A stretch of 6,195 nt of DNA. Origin: an uncultured Peptococcaceae bacterium (GTDB taxonomy: Bacteria > Bacillota > Peptococcia > Peptococcales > Peptococcaceae). Of the stretch, positions 1 to 6,195 are shown in pieces. The position numbers were made by a program, and so were the translations under genes. Where the stretch lies: assembly GCA_958451915.1 (NCBI GenBank), contig CAUDRX010000141.1, positions 1 to 6,195 on the forward strand, read 5' to 3'. How positions within the stretch are numbered: the first letter of the stretch is position 1; each line of letters starts with the position of its first letter. A model generated the notes under the pieces. The model worked only from the letters and a program-made list of their open reading frames with translations, was not told the DNA's origin and ran no database searches.

Positions 1-230
1 GAGGAAGCAAATGTCAGTGAAAATGGTTCCAGAATCATCTCCGCTCTCTTTGACAGAGGTAAGGGCTTGGTGCCATCGCTTAGGATGGCACCTCCCTCAC
101 CGCCTTTGCATTGTTCATATAGAGATTGCACGATCTCTGCAAATGCATTCGGTGACTCAATGCATAAACGGGACATGCGGTTTTCTTCTAAAGGCAGAAC
201 AATCTCATAAGCTGGATAGAGCAACTTCAT
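1..230 (-). CDS. csn2: Csn2, type II-A adaptation protein (N-terminal part, cut by window edge)
   Basis: The first 76 codons of csn2 are present and the frame stays open to base 1, so the C-terminal part lies outside the window. The start reads MKLLYPAYEIVLPL and is followed by IESPNAFAEIVQSL, then GAILSDGTKPLPLSKRAEMI and LEPFSL. This order (IE-NP-like, LSD..KPL.LSK, I..PFSL) matches the Csn2 family N-terminus. Csn2 proteins are known to form ring-shaped tetramers that bind double-stranded DNA ends and act with Cas1, Cas2 and Cas9 in spacer acquisition. The ATG at 230-228 overlaps the cas2 TGA by the sequence ATGA, which suggests translational coupling and supports this start. Family identity rests on motif resemblance plus position as fourth gene of the operon. 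Whether the rest of the gene is intact cannot be seen. Confidence 0.93.
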   Translation of the reverse strand, partial: MKLLYPAYEIVLPLEENRMSRLCIESPNAFAEIVQSLYEQCKGGEGGAILSDGTKPLPLSKRAEMILEPFSLTFAS

Positions 231-547
231 AGAATGACCACCCTTTCGTCAGAATCGAGCACATCGTTTTTCGCTTCACCAACAATATACGCCATATTCG
301 CAAACTGTTTCTCTGTCACCTGAAGCACCTGCACCAATCCTTCTTCCGGCTTATGCTTGCGGATATTGCCAATAATCGCATTGGCAGCGGTAGAATTAAC
401 GGTCAACTTCGTATAAATGGATTCCTGCATCATCATAAAACCGCTTTGAATAAGAAACTTCCGAAAATTTCGGTATGTTTTTCGTTGTTTCGCCGTTTCA
501 ACAGGCAGATCAAACATTACTAGTAATCTCATAAATCTATAGCTCAT
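227..547 (-). CDS. cas2: CRISPR-associated protein Cas2
   Basis: Small Cas2 protein of 106 aa, a normal length for type II-A. It begins MSYRFMRLLVMFDLP, with the conserved aspartate (D13) at the end of the first beta strand, then an arginine/lysine-rich helix (KQRKTYRNFRKFL) and a late VTEKQFANM motif typical of II-A Cas2. Cas2 is known to form the dimer that bridges two Cas1 dimers in the integrase complex; it has a ferredoxin-like fold. An ATG two codons upstream (553-551) is in frame and would give 108 aa. The 547 start is preferred because II-A homologues begin MSYR-like; an AGG about ten bases upstream of it may serve as ribosome site. The gene overlaps the end of cas1 by 11 bases (17 with the other start) and the start of csn2 by four, so its translation is probably coupled to cas1. 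Confidence 0.96.
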   Translation of the reverse strand: MSYRFMRLLVMFDLPVETAKQRKTYRNFRKFLIQSGFMMMQESIYTKLTVNSTAANAIIGNIRKHKPEEGLVQVLQVTEKQFANMAYIVGEAKNDVLDSDERVVIL

Positions 548-1418
548 TTTCATAAAACCTGATCAAAGACGCATCATTTTCTTCGATGGCATTAAAAACG
601 CTTCTGCAATATTGACGGATCGCATTTGGCACAACTTCTTGTCGATTATTCAACAGAACCCTTTGGTCCATCAGTCCGAGCATGGCATGCTTTTCCTCTG
701 TATCGAATACTTCCGGCTTACGTTCACGAACCAGTGCATCTACCAGCGGTCGATACGGTTCCATCAAGTCAGAAGCCAGATTAAAACTGTTGAACACATT
801 ATCATGTCCGATCCCTAATTGGGTCAGATAGCCACTCGCAGTGATCTCACGACTGAAAGCTGCCAATAGGATGCTATAACCATAATCCAACGCTGCATTC
901 AATGCGCAGTCAGAATTTCTGGAAAAATCAAGACCAAAGAGCGCTGAAAAATAGACTTTTGCCGCCAGCCCCTCACGATTGGTCTCATCATCATGCTGCA
1001 CGGCGGCTTGATAAGCGAACAACTGCTGATGCTGTGCTTTGCCCAATTACTCGAGCAACTGTCCCTGCTTGCGGATCTTTTCCCGTACAATAGCAGTCCA
1101 AACGTTTTCTTTGGCTGTCTTGGTCCATCTGACCTGCGAGCGGATCTTTCTACTGGTGTCATGTGAACCATAATAGGGTACCAATTCAGAATGAGGCTGA
1201 TGCTTTTCGTCGCAAAAAATGATCTTGACTTTAGCCTTGACAAGGGCTGCCACTAAAGCCGCCGTCAGAGAAACGGCGGTGGATTCGATGATAAGCGTAT
1301 GGATTTCATCGATATACACCTTATACGCGCCATCTCCCCGACGAACGGTCATATAACCTTGCAGTAACCCGAGCTTCGTATGGCCATCAACGACTATGAT
1401 CCGCCATGCGGCGCTCAT
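537..1418 (-). pseudogene. cas1: Cas1 integrase gene interrupted by an in-frame TAA (codon 124)
   Basis: The reading frame is 293 codons plus stop, the usual II-A Cas1 length, but codon 124 is TAA. Codons 1-123 (MSAAWRIIVVDGHTKLGL..., IIFCDEKHQP, LVPYYGSHD) form the N-terminal beta domain and the start of the helical domain. Codons 125-293 hold the rest of the catalytic domain: NREGLAAKVYF, LDYGYSILL, LGIGHDNVFNSFNLASDLMEP. Counting the stop as one residue, the metal ligands fall at E149, H205 and E220, the numbers I recall for Streptococcus pyogenes Cas1, so there is no insertion or deletion. The likely change is one base (for example AAA lysine to TAA). Cas1 is the DNA integrase that inserts spacers with Cas2. 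The ATG overlaps the cas9 stop as ATGA. Alternatives are a sequencing error, or two polypeptides made by restart at TTG 1046-1044. Confidence 0.9.
1047..1049 (-). other. Premature TAA stop inside cas1
   Basis: The minus strand reads CTC GAG TAA TTG GGC AAA across 1055-1038. The codons on both sides belong to the same Cas1 frame. TAA followed by T is generally an efficient termination context, so much read-through is not expected. TTG directly after the stop is a possible weak restart codon, with AGGGA about 15 bases upstream as a poorly spaced ribosome site. Confidence 0.92.
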
Positions 1419-4400
1419 ACGGTTAACAGGTCTATTCTACGCTCATAAAGACCTGTCGCTGATTGTTCAATAAGGATTGCTTCAAAAGCATTTGTGATTT
1501 TTTTAGGCACTCTTAATTTCCCAGCCTGAGCAGCGCCACCAATTGATTTTAAATCTACTGTTTGCTGCGCCGTATTTGACCAAGCCAGAATCTGCAAGAT
1601 AATCTTGCTGCCATCTATCCGTGAAAGATCTTGAAAAATCTCTTCTCCTGTCACCAAAGTTTCTACGATAGAACATTTGCGATGTTTGTAAATCCCGAGG
1701 CTTAGTTTTTCAACCAGAAGATGATACAGCGCATTATTTTTTTCCTGCGTAATGATCAGATCACCATTTCTATCTGTCTCATCAAAATCTTGTCTATCCA
1801 GGGCTTTTTCGAGCTTTTTAATATAAGCCGTCCACTCTGATGACAAGTACAGTGGAACAGCATCCAGAAGATAAAAGCTGTTTTCTGACACACCACCCAA
1901 ATGGTAGTAATAGCCCTCCAATTTTAGTAAGGATCGCTGACGCACTGGATACAAACGCACGGACAATCCCTTAATTTGATTCTTTTTATTCTCTAACTGT
2001 AATGCCCTTTGAAGATACTCAAGAAGTTTTGGATCATCTTTAGACATAGCACCAATATACAATGGCACTGACTCCAGACTGCGGACCACGTTCCCTTTTA
2101 CCGTATACTCGACTAGCGCATACGCTGTATTTAAGATCGAAGTGATCCCACCATACTTTTTCACATCCGCCAGGCGTGGATCCGACGACTTGACCGGCAG
2201 ATAGCTTTCTGGTTTTGCCTTGTCTTTACTGTATATCGTTACTTTGTTAGATATGCCCCCATGAGCCATATAGCTTCTGCGCGTCAAGAGCACGGTGTTT
2301 CGGGCAAGCTGATCTTTGATCAGACCGATCGTATATGGTGCATCTGCCTTACCTCTTGCACCATGCCATACCAATTTTTCCCCTCGTTTAACATCAAAAT
2401 CAAAAATACGGTCCATATTGTAATCATAGCTGCCTTTTTTGCTGCACTGCTCAATGAAATTGCGTGGGTTAGAAGTAAATTTTGCATCATAGATGTTTCC
2501 GGCCACAATGTTCAGATAGGCGTCATGCGCATGATGAAGGTTGTTTACACTGCGTGCTTTAGGAAGATCAAAATCCTGTCGGAATTTGGAAGCCACACCA
2601 GCCTTCGTAAACACAATCCTTGTTTCATCGTTCTTAAACGCTTCTTTCAGGACCTGGGTGATCGCTTTGGTCCCCTGGCGCGTTTCGACCAGCTGACGAT
2701 TGATAAATCCAACCAATTCCTCTGGAGTAAATTCTGTCTTCCTGGTTAAGCGATCAAATTTATTCTTTGTGATCAAGCCCTTATCCAGCAAGCTTTTCCA
2801 GAACCCATATTGCTTCTTCTGAATATCGAATTCCAGTGGGAAGGTGTCACTTTTATGGGCATTGAAAGTTTTTTTGACCAGCACAAGATTATTCTCAATG
2901 CTGTCATCTTTGACAAAATGCCGTGGATAGATATGGTCGATGTCGTAGTATTCATTGCTGCTCAGCAGACGATCCAGGTCGATAGATTCGCCAGAATACA
3001 TGCAACGCCCCATCTGAAGATAATACAGATACAGTTTCTTTTGACGATACTCCGCCTCTTCTCGGGCATTGATGGCATCACGCCATTGTTTATCTTCCTT
3101 ATAGGCATTTAGCAGGAAAGCTTTGCGTGACTGGGTGCGATTTCCTTTGTTCTTCGCACGTGTTTTCGCATCGTCTCTTGCCATCTCGACAAAGATCTTA
3201 TCCGGTGCATAGCCTCGCACTTCCACGATCTCACGTAAGATCTTCATGGTCTGCCATACCATACGCTTAACCGCTGGAGAAAGGTACATGCCATCCAGAT
3301 CTTCGATGGTCCATTCAGCGAGTGGTTTTTCAGCATTATCAAGGATCTTTTCGAGCTCTTCAGCATAAGTATAGCGATCGCTGAGCAATTCCATGAGATT
3401 ATCGTTCGTTTCCCATAGCGATTGGATCAGGGAACGATATTCACCTTCTGTTTTTGAAACACCCTGTAATTCTAAAAATGCTTTCGAAAGATTGCCCCAT
3501 CCTGTGAACTTCATCCCGCAGATGCGTTTGATCTGCTGTTCATCCAAACGGTCGCCATAATACTCTGCGATGCGTCTTTTCAGAAACCGCTTATCATCCC
3601 CATAGATCGTCCCCCGGAAAATGATCTGTTCGATCATTTCACGATTACTGTCATAAAGTGCTTCATCGCCCAGAACATTTTTGAACTTACCAAGACTTGA
3701 AAGCGAAGCTTTGAAGTCTTGATCGATACCGCCGATGCTATCTGGATCCGCTTTAGCAAGAAGACCATTAGACACCAAGTGATCTAACAGCTGCTTTCTG
3801 GTGACACGTTTTCCTCTGAGGAAGAGCTGTTCGTAAATACCCTGCTTTACCTCTACACTTAGCTTTTCACCATTGATACGCAGGTTATTAAGCTCATTGA
3901 GCACCATGAATTTTTCGTAGAGCAACGATTGTTTAGGCAAAGTTTTCTCGTTTTGCAGATAAGTGCAGTGTCTCACCATACGTCCGATAAAGTCCTCGGC
4001 CGCCTGATCGACATCGATCTTCTGCTCAAAGTTCCAGGGAAGGATCCTTCCTTTTTCTTCATCCGGACGACGTTTCGCCCATACGTTATAGCCTTTGACA
4101 CCAGAATATTGCTGCCCCAATGGGCCTACATAATACGGGATCTGAAAACTATAGAGCGCAACAATGCGTTCAGCAACTGTCAACCCTGACGCATCTTTTT
4201 CATTCAAAAACGGCAAATATGCTTCTGCATTCGCCAAGATCGCTTTCATTTCGCGCACGTGTACCTGATTCGGTATGATGCCATTGCTAGCGCTGAGCTG
4301 CTTTTGCAGGAAGGATTCGCTGCTGATCTTATTTCGGATATCGACCACATCTGGATCGTTCTGTGCAGTTTCTGGCAGCGCATTCAAAACTTTTTTCAAA

Positions 4401-5578
4401 TGCTTGTAGAACGACTTTGCATCTTTACCGGAGCCGCCATTACGGCGCACTTTATTTTCATTATAATTCACGCTGCCTACATAGGCGCTATAGTTATCCG
4501 TACCCATGACACGAAACATGTCATAGTAAGCCTTACGATCATATTTTTTCAATACATTTTTCAACTGTTTGAGATCTTGATGATGCGTTTCATACTGCTT
4601 TACCCGAGCCATCGAGAGATATTTCTCCCCTCCAAGGATATGCGCAAGCAACCCGATATCATGCACTTCTTTTGCAGCTTCAAGCAATGCAAAGTGCTCC
4701 TCACCGATCAAATCGATGATCTCGGCTGCTTTCTCTTCGTATTCCATATCCCGGAAAGAGAGTTTCAATCCTTTATGCTCGTCATCGATCAATTCTTTTC
4801 CATAGATCTTCTGCAATGTTCCCTTAAGACCACATAGCACCGAAACCAACTCTGCGGTTGCCTTATCTTTCTTATTTACGCTTAAAAGATCGCGCATATT
4901 TTCATTGATCTCAGTACGCGACAACCCTTTTTGCCCTAAGCATGCCTCCAGATCAGCCGAAGAAATGACACTTGGCAAATGAAAGATTGGATTTTCGTCT
5001 TTATCGAGATATTCTGCCGCTTCATCCACAAGCGCCTGATAAGCATCTGCCATTGTGTTTTCGCCACCGTCCGCAGACAGCCCTTTGTTCAGAAAATGTC
5101 CGCGGCGCTTAAACAGATTCAACAAGGCAAGATAGACCAAGCGCACATCGTGCGGTTCTTTAGACTCTATCAGCTCTTTGCGGAGGTGAAAGATTGTTGG
5201 ATAGCATTTAAAATAATCCTTATCTTTGAATTCTTCGTCATTGAACACGGCATTCTTTTGTTGATTAGCTGCATCACGATCTTCCAGATAATACTTGCTC
5301 TCTTCCAATCGATGATAAAAACCTGGATCAACTGCATCGATCGCATCAGCAAAATATTCTTTGAGAAGGCCAATACGCGCCGTTTCACGCTGCCTGCGGC
5401 GACGTGCCACACGATAAGTTCGTCGATCAGCGGCTGTAGACGCTTCATCAAAAAGCCTCACGCCCCACATATCTTTGCCTTTACCGCGTAAGATCCTGTA
5501 ATTTTCATCGGTCACGGCCCAGCCAACTGAATTAGTCCCCATATCAAGTCCTATATAGTAAGGTATTTTTTCATGCAT
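1415..5578 (-). CDS. cas9: Cas9, RNA-guided DNA endonuclease of type II-A CRISPR
   Basis: Intact 1387-aa Cas9 (SpCas9 is 1368). RuvC-I reads IGLDMGTNSVGW with catalytic D12. An arginine-rich bridge helix follows at about 52-75, then a large recognition lobe (about 77-755) with YPTIFHLRKEL and RGHFL at 126-163. RuvC-II is IFVEMARDD with E798. The HNH domain (about 811-945) has LYLYYLQ at 849-855 and YDIDHIYPRHF with H882 and downstream N906. RuvC-III is NLHHAHDAYLN with H1016 and D1019. The PAM-interacting domain ends GLYERRIDL. All cleavage residues are present, so the enzyme should cut both strands of crRNA-matched DNA with tracrRNA as partner. An in-frame TGA just before the ATG fixes the start, and AGGAGG lies nine bases upstream. 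The SpCas9 R-K-R PAM motif is not evident (KLRVPKK at 1354-1360 instead), so a different PAM is likely. First gene of the operon; cas1 overlaps its stop. Confidence 0.99.
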   Translation of the reverse strand: MHEKIPYYIGLDMGTNSVGWAVTDENYRILRGKGKDMWGVRLFDEASTAADRRTYRVARRRRQRETARIGLLKEYFADAIDAVDPGFYHRLEESKYYLEDRDAANQQKNAVFNDEEFKDKDYFKCYPTIFHLRKELIESKEPHDVRLVYLALLNLFKRRGHFLNKGLSADGGENTMADAYQALVDEAAEYLDKDENPIFHLPSVISSADLEACLGQKGLSRTEINENMRDLLSVNKKDKATAELVSVLCGLKGTLQKIYGKELIDDEHKGLKLSFRDMEYEEKAAEIIDLIGEEHFALLEAAKEVHDIGLLAHILGGEKYLSMARVKQYETHHQDLKQLKNVLKKYDRKAYYDMFRVMGTDNYSAYVGSVNYNENKVRRNGGSGKDAKSFYKHLKKVLNALPETAQNDPDVVDIRNKISSESFLQKQLSASNGIIPNQVHVREMKAILANAEAYLPFLNEKDASGLTVAERIVALYSFQIPYYVGPLGQQYSGVKGYNVWAKRRPDEEKGRILPWNFEQKIDVDQAAEDFIGRMVRHCTYLQNEKTLPKQSLLYEKFMVLNELNNLRINGEKLSVEVKQGIYEQLFLRGKRVTRKQLLDHLVSNGLLAKADPDSIGGIDQDFKASLSSLGKFKNVLGDEALYDSNREMIEQIIFRGTIYGDDKRFLKRRIAEYYGDRLDEQQIKRICGMKFTGWGNLSKAFLELQGVSKTEGEYRSLIQSLWETNDNLMELLSDRYTYAEELEKILDNAEKPLAEWTIEDLDGMYLSPAVKRMVWQTMKILREIVEVRGYAPDKIFVEMARDDAKTRAKNKGNRTQSRKAFLLNAYKEDKQWRDAINAREEAEYRQKKLYLYYLQMGRCMYSGESIDLDRLLSSNEYYDIDHIYPRHFVKDDSIENNLVLVKKTFNAHKSDTFPLEFDIQKKQYGFWKSLLDKGLITKNKFDRLTRKTEFTPEELVGFINRQLVETRQGTKAITQVLKEAFKNDETRIVFTKAGVASKFRQDFDLPKARSVNNLHHAHDAYLNIVAGNIYDAKFTSNPRNFIEQCSKKGSYDYNMDRIFDFDVKRGEKLVWHGARGKADAPYTIGLIKDQLARNTVLLTRRSYMAHGGISNKVTIYSKDKAKPESYLPVKSSDPRLADVKKYGGITSILNTAYALVEYTVKGNVVRSLESVPLYIGAMSKDDPKLLEYLQRALQLENKKNQIKGLSVRLYPVRQRSLLKLEGYYYHLGGVSENSFYLLDAVPLYLSSEWTAYIKKLEKALDRQDFDETDRNGDLIITQEKNNALYHLLVEKLSLGIYKHRKCSIVETLVTGEEIFQDLSRIDGSKIILQILAWSNTAQQTVDLKSIGGAAQAGKLRVPKKITNAFEAILIEQSATGLYERRIDLLTV

Positions 5579-5587
5579 TCATGCAAA

Positions 5588-5593
5588 CCTCCT
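5588..5593 (-). promoter_or_regulatory. Shine-Dalgarno site of cas9
   Basis: The minus strand reads AGGAGG, a full-strength ribosome site, nine bases before the cas9 ATG at 5578. Another ATG (5582-5580) lies only five bases from it but opens a three-codon frame (ATG AAT GCA TGA) that ends inside cas9, so the 5578 start is the only one that gives the protein. Confidence 0.9.
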
Positions 5594-5643
5594 CGAATTC
5601 CATAGTAAAACGATAGATTATTATTTCAATCATTATTTACCCT

Positions 5644-5672
5644 ATTATATAATACTTCATGAGTTCTTTCCA
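5644..5672 (-). promoter_or_regulatory. Predicted promoter of the cas9-cas1-cas2-csn2 operon
   Basis: On the minus strand, TGGAAA (5672-5667, four of six matches to TTGACA) is followed after 17 bases by a perfect TATAAT (5649-5644). Transcription would start near 5637, giving a leader of nearly 60 bases before cas9. The -10 lies in the palindrome ATTATATAAT, so a TATAAT also exists on the other strand. This is a prediction from consensus matching; the AT-rich surroundings raise the chance of false matches. Confidence 0.65.
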
Positions 5673-5709
5673 GATATTTCCTTAAATAATCTGATTTTTT
5701 GTTAGATTG

Positions 5710-5738
5710 TTGACATGCTCACCACATTATGCTATTCT
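5710..5738 (+). promoter_or_regulatory. Predicted tracrRNA promoter
   Basis: A perfect -35 TTGACA (5710-5715), a 17-base spacer and TATTCT (5733-5738) preceded by TGC, an extended -10. Transcription would begin near 5745, just at the anti-repeat of the tracrRNA. It is a near-ideal housekeeping sigma factor promoter, divergent from the cas9 promoter. Confidence 0.87.
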
Positions 5739-5744
5739 AAAAAC

Positions 5745-5863
5745 GAAATACAAGGTGAGTGCAAGTAAGGATTCATCCGATTTCGTTTGCTCGCAGTGTG
5801 CGACATATGGGCGCCTGCAAAGACTATTGATCATTCGGTAGTTTTTGCAGGCGCCCTCTTTTT
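5745..5863 (+). ncRNA. tracrRNA (trans-activating CRISPR RNA)
   Basis: A plus-strand transcript of about 119 nt bounded by a strong promoter and an intrinsic terminator, directly upstream of cas9 and divergent from it. The 5' part (about 5745-5764, to GGTGAGTGCAA) is the likely anti-repeat that pairs with crRNA repeats to make the duplex cut by RNase III and bound by Cas9. It is followed by GTAAGGATTCATCC, whose GGA/TCC mini-hairpin (5769-5778) looks like the nexus of II-A tracrRNAs such as that of S. thermophilus CRISPR1. Next comes the hairpin TCGCA-GTG-TGCGA (5791-5803), then the long terminal hairpin. No array is in the window, so the anti-repeat cannot be checked against repeats. If right, the repeat should contain GCACTCACCTTGTATTTCGT or a close variant. 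The 5' end is set only by the promoter prediction. Confidence 0.87.
5809..5863 (+). terminator. Intrinsic terminator of the tracrRNA
   Basis: GGGCGCCTGCAAA (5809-5821) pairs perfectly with TTTGCAGGCGCCC (5844-5856). The stem continues with GACTA/TAGTT (one G-U pair) to 18 pairs and a 12-base loop, followed by TCTTTTT. The hairpin probably serves as the last structural element of the tracrRNA and as the transcription stop. Confidence 0.93.
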
Positions 5864-5874
5864 ACCATAAACAT

Positions 5875-5920
5875 AAAAAATCCCGTGATTCTGCCGAGCA
5901 AATCAACAGAATCACGGGAT
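5875..5920 (-). terminator. Intrinsic terminator downstream of purL
   Basis: A perfect 14-base inverted repeat, ATCCCGTGATTCTG (5880-5893) and its complement (5907-5920), with a 13-base loop. On the minus strand the stem runs straight into a T tract (5880-5875), which marks it as the stop for purL transcription, starting 27 bases after the purL stop codon. On the plus strand it is followed by TCTATTTTATTT, so it may also stop any read-through from the tracrRNA. Confidence 0.92.
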
Positions 5921-5947
5921 CTATTTTATTTCATCCTTCTCTTTACA

Positions 5948-6195
5948 TCACTGCAAGAAATACTTCACGCCGTTTTCGAAGATCGGCTGGAGTTTATTGC
6001 CTGGGATGTTTTTGGCGATGTTCTGGCCAACACGTTCACTGTGACCCATCTTGCCGAGGATGCGGCCGTCTGGGCTGGTGAGGCCTTCGATGGCTGCGTA
6101 GGAGCCATTGATGTTGTATGGCATGTCGAGACGGGTGTTGCCATCCATGTCGACATACTGAGTGATGACCTGGTTGTTGGCGAACAGACGTTTCA
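5948..6195 (-). CDS. purL: Phosphoribosylformylglycinamidine synthase, C-terminal end (partial)
   Basis: The last 81 residues of a frame that enters from the right edge. The sequence includes QYVDMDGN, YNINGSYAAIEGLTSPDGR, GKMGHSER, KNIPG and GVKYFLQ at the end. This is the C-terminus of the long, single-chain FGAM synthase, in the form I associate with Clostridia-like bacteria. The domain is a class I glutamine amidotransferase: the H and E of GHSER are the expected triad residues, while the catalytic cysteine is upstream and outside the window. The enzyme turns FGAR, glutamine and ATP into FGAM in purine synthesis, in the cytoplasm. The frame has no break up to the edge. It is a housekeeping gene with its own terminator, transcribed in the same direction as cas9 but apparently unrelated to CRISPR function. 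Confidence 0.93.
   Translation of the reverse strand, partial: KRLFANNQVITQYVDMDGNTRLDMPYNINGSYAAIEGLTSPDGRILGKMGHSERVGQNIAKNIPGNKLQPIFENGVKYFLQ

Larger units (their letters stand above)
5579..5947. other. Divergent control region between cas9 and purL
   Basis: This 369-base stretch has no supported protein gene. It holds, from left to right, the cas9 ribosome site, an AT-rich cas9 leader and promoter, the plus-strand tracrRNA promoter, the tracrRNA with its terminator, and the purL terminator. Bases 5673-5709 are AT-rich; they may act as an upstream element for the tracrRNA promoter, but no specific site is recognisable there. Confidence 0.8.

Noticed and set aside
11..232. Plus-strand open frame of 73 aa at the left edge
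   Set aside because: It is antisense to csn2, whose minus-strand frame has clear family motifs and an ATGA link to cas2.
899..1243. Minus-strand 114-aa frame overlapping cas1, considered as a frameshifted Cas1 part
   Set aside because: Cas1 motifs run continuously in one frame on both sides of the TAA; this other frame shows no Cas1 motif, so a frameshift is not needed.
4259..4837. Plus-strand frame of 192 aa inside cas9, and similar ones at 2261-2749 and 4979-5491
   Set aside because: They lie antisense to an intact cas9 with full domain content, and their proteins show no recognisable family features.
5880..5920. Inverted repeat considered as part of a CRISPR array or insertion-sequence end
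   Set aside because: There is a single perfect hairpin followed by a T tract in the purL direction and no repeated spacing or transposase; it fits a terminator.
5845..6081. Plus-strand 78-aa frame across the terminators and purL end
   Set aside because: It spans two terminator hairpins and is antisense to the recognisable PurL C-terminus.
1..6195. Search by eye for a CRISPR array
   Set aside because: No direct repeats with regular spacing were seen; the only repeat-related sequence is the tracrRNA anti-repeat and its partial mimics.

Overview
The window holds most of a type II-A CRISPR-Cas locus, almost all on the minus strand, next to the 3' end of a purine-biosynthesis gene. Read in the direction of transcription (right to left), the order is: purL 3' end with its terminator (6195-5875), a tracrRNA gene on the plus strand (about 5745-5863), the cas9 promoter (5672-5644), cas9 (5578-1415), cas1 (1418-537, broken by an in-frame TAA), cas2 (547-227) and the start of csn2 (230-1, running off the left edge). 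No CRISPR array lies in the window. In this layout it would be expected beyond csn2, to the left.

The organism is most likely a Firmicute, perhaps from Erysipelotrichia or Clostridia. This rests on the overall look of the Cas9 (SpCas9-like architecture, 1387 aa, start resembling Cas9s of gut Firmicutes), the Csn2 of II-A type and the PurL end with the GKMGHSER form. No taxonomic search was possible, so this is an inference. Chromosomal housekeeping DNA next to the locus argues for a chromosomal position rather than a plasmid or phage.

The four cas genes are packed tightly. cas9/cas1 and cas2/csn2 overlap by ATGA, and the cas1/cas2 overlap is 11-17 bases, so they look like one translationally coupled operon. 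Cas9 with tracrRNA would mature crRNAs (with host RNase III) and cut targets. Cas1, Cas2 and Csn2 would acquire new spacers. Cas9 keeps all its nuclease residues (D12, E798, H882, N906, H1016, D1019). Cas1 has a single nonsense codon at position 124, yet the frame is otherwise intact and its metal-binding residues fall at E149, H205 and E220. As written, the locus therefore looks competent for interference but doubtful for adaptation, unless the stop is a sequencing error or Cas1 is made in two pieces.

The 369 bases between cas9 and purL hold a divergent control region: the cas9 promoter and Shine-Dalgarno site, a strong tracrRNA promoter (TTGACA-17-TATTCT with extended -10), the tracrRNA with recognisable anti-repeat, nexus and hairpins, and two back-to-back terminators. 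The anti-repeat predicts much of the CRISPR repeat that should be found outside the window. No wholly new system was found. The most interesting points are the cas1 nonsense codon, alternative folds of the tracrRNA, and a Cas9 C-terminus without an obvious SpCas9-type PAM-reading arginine pair.
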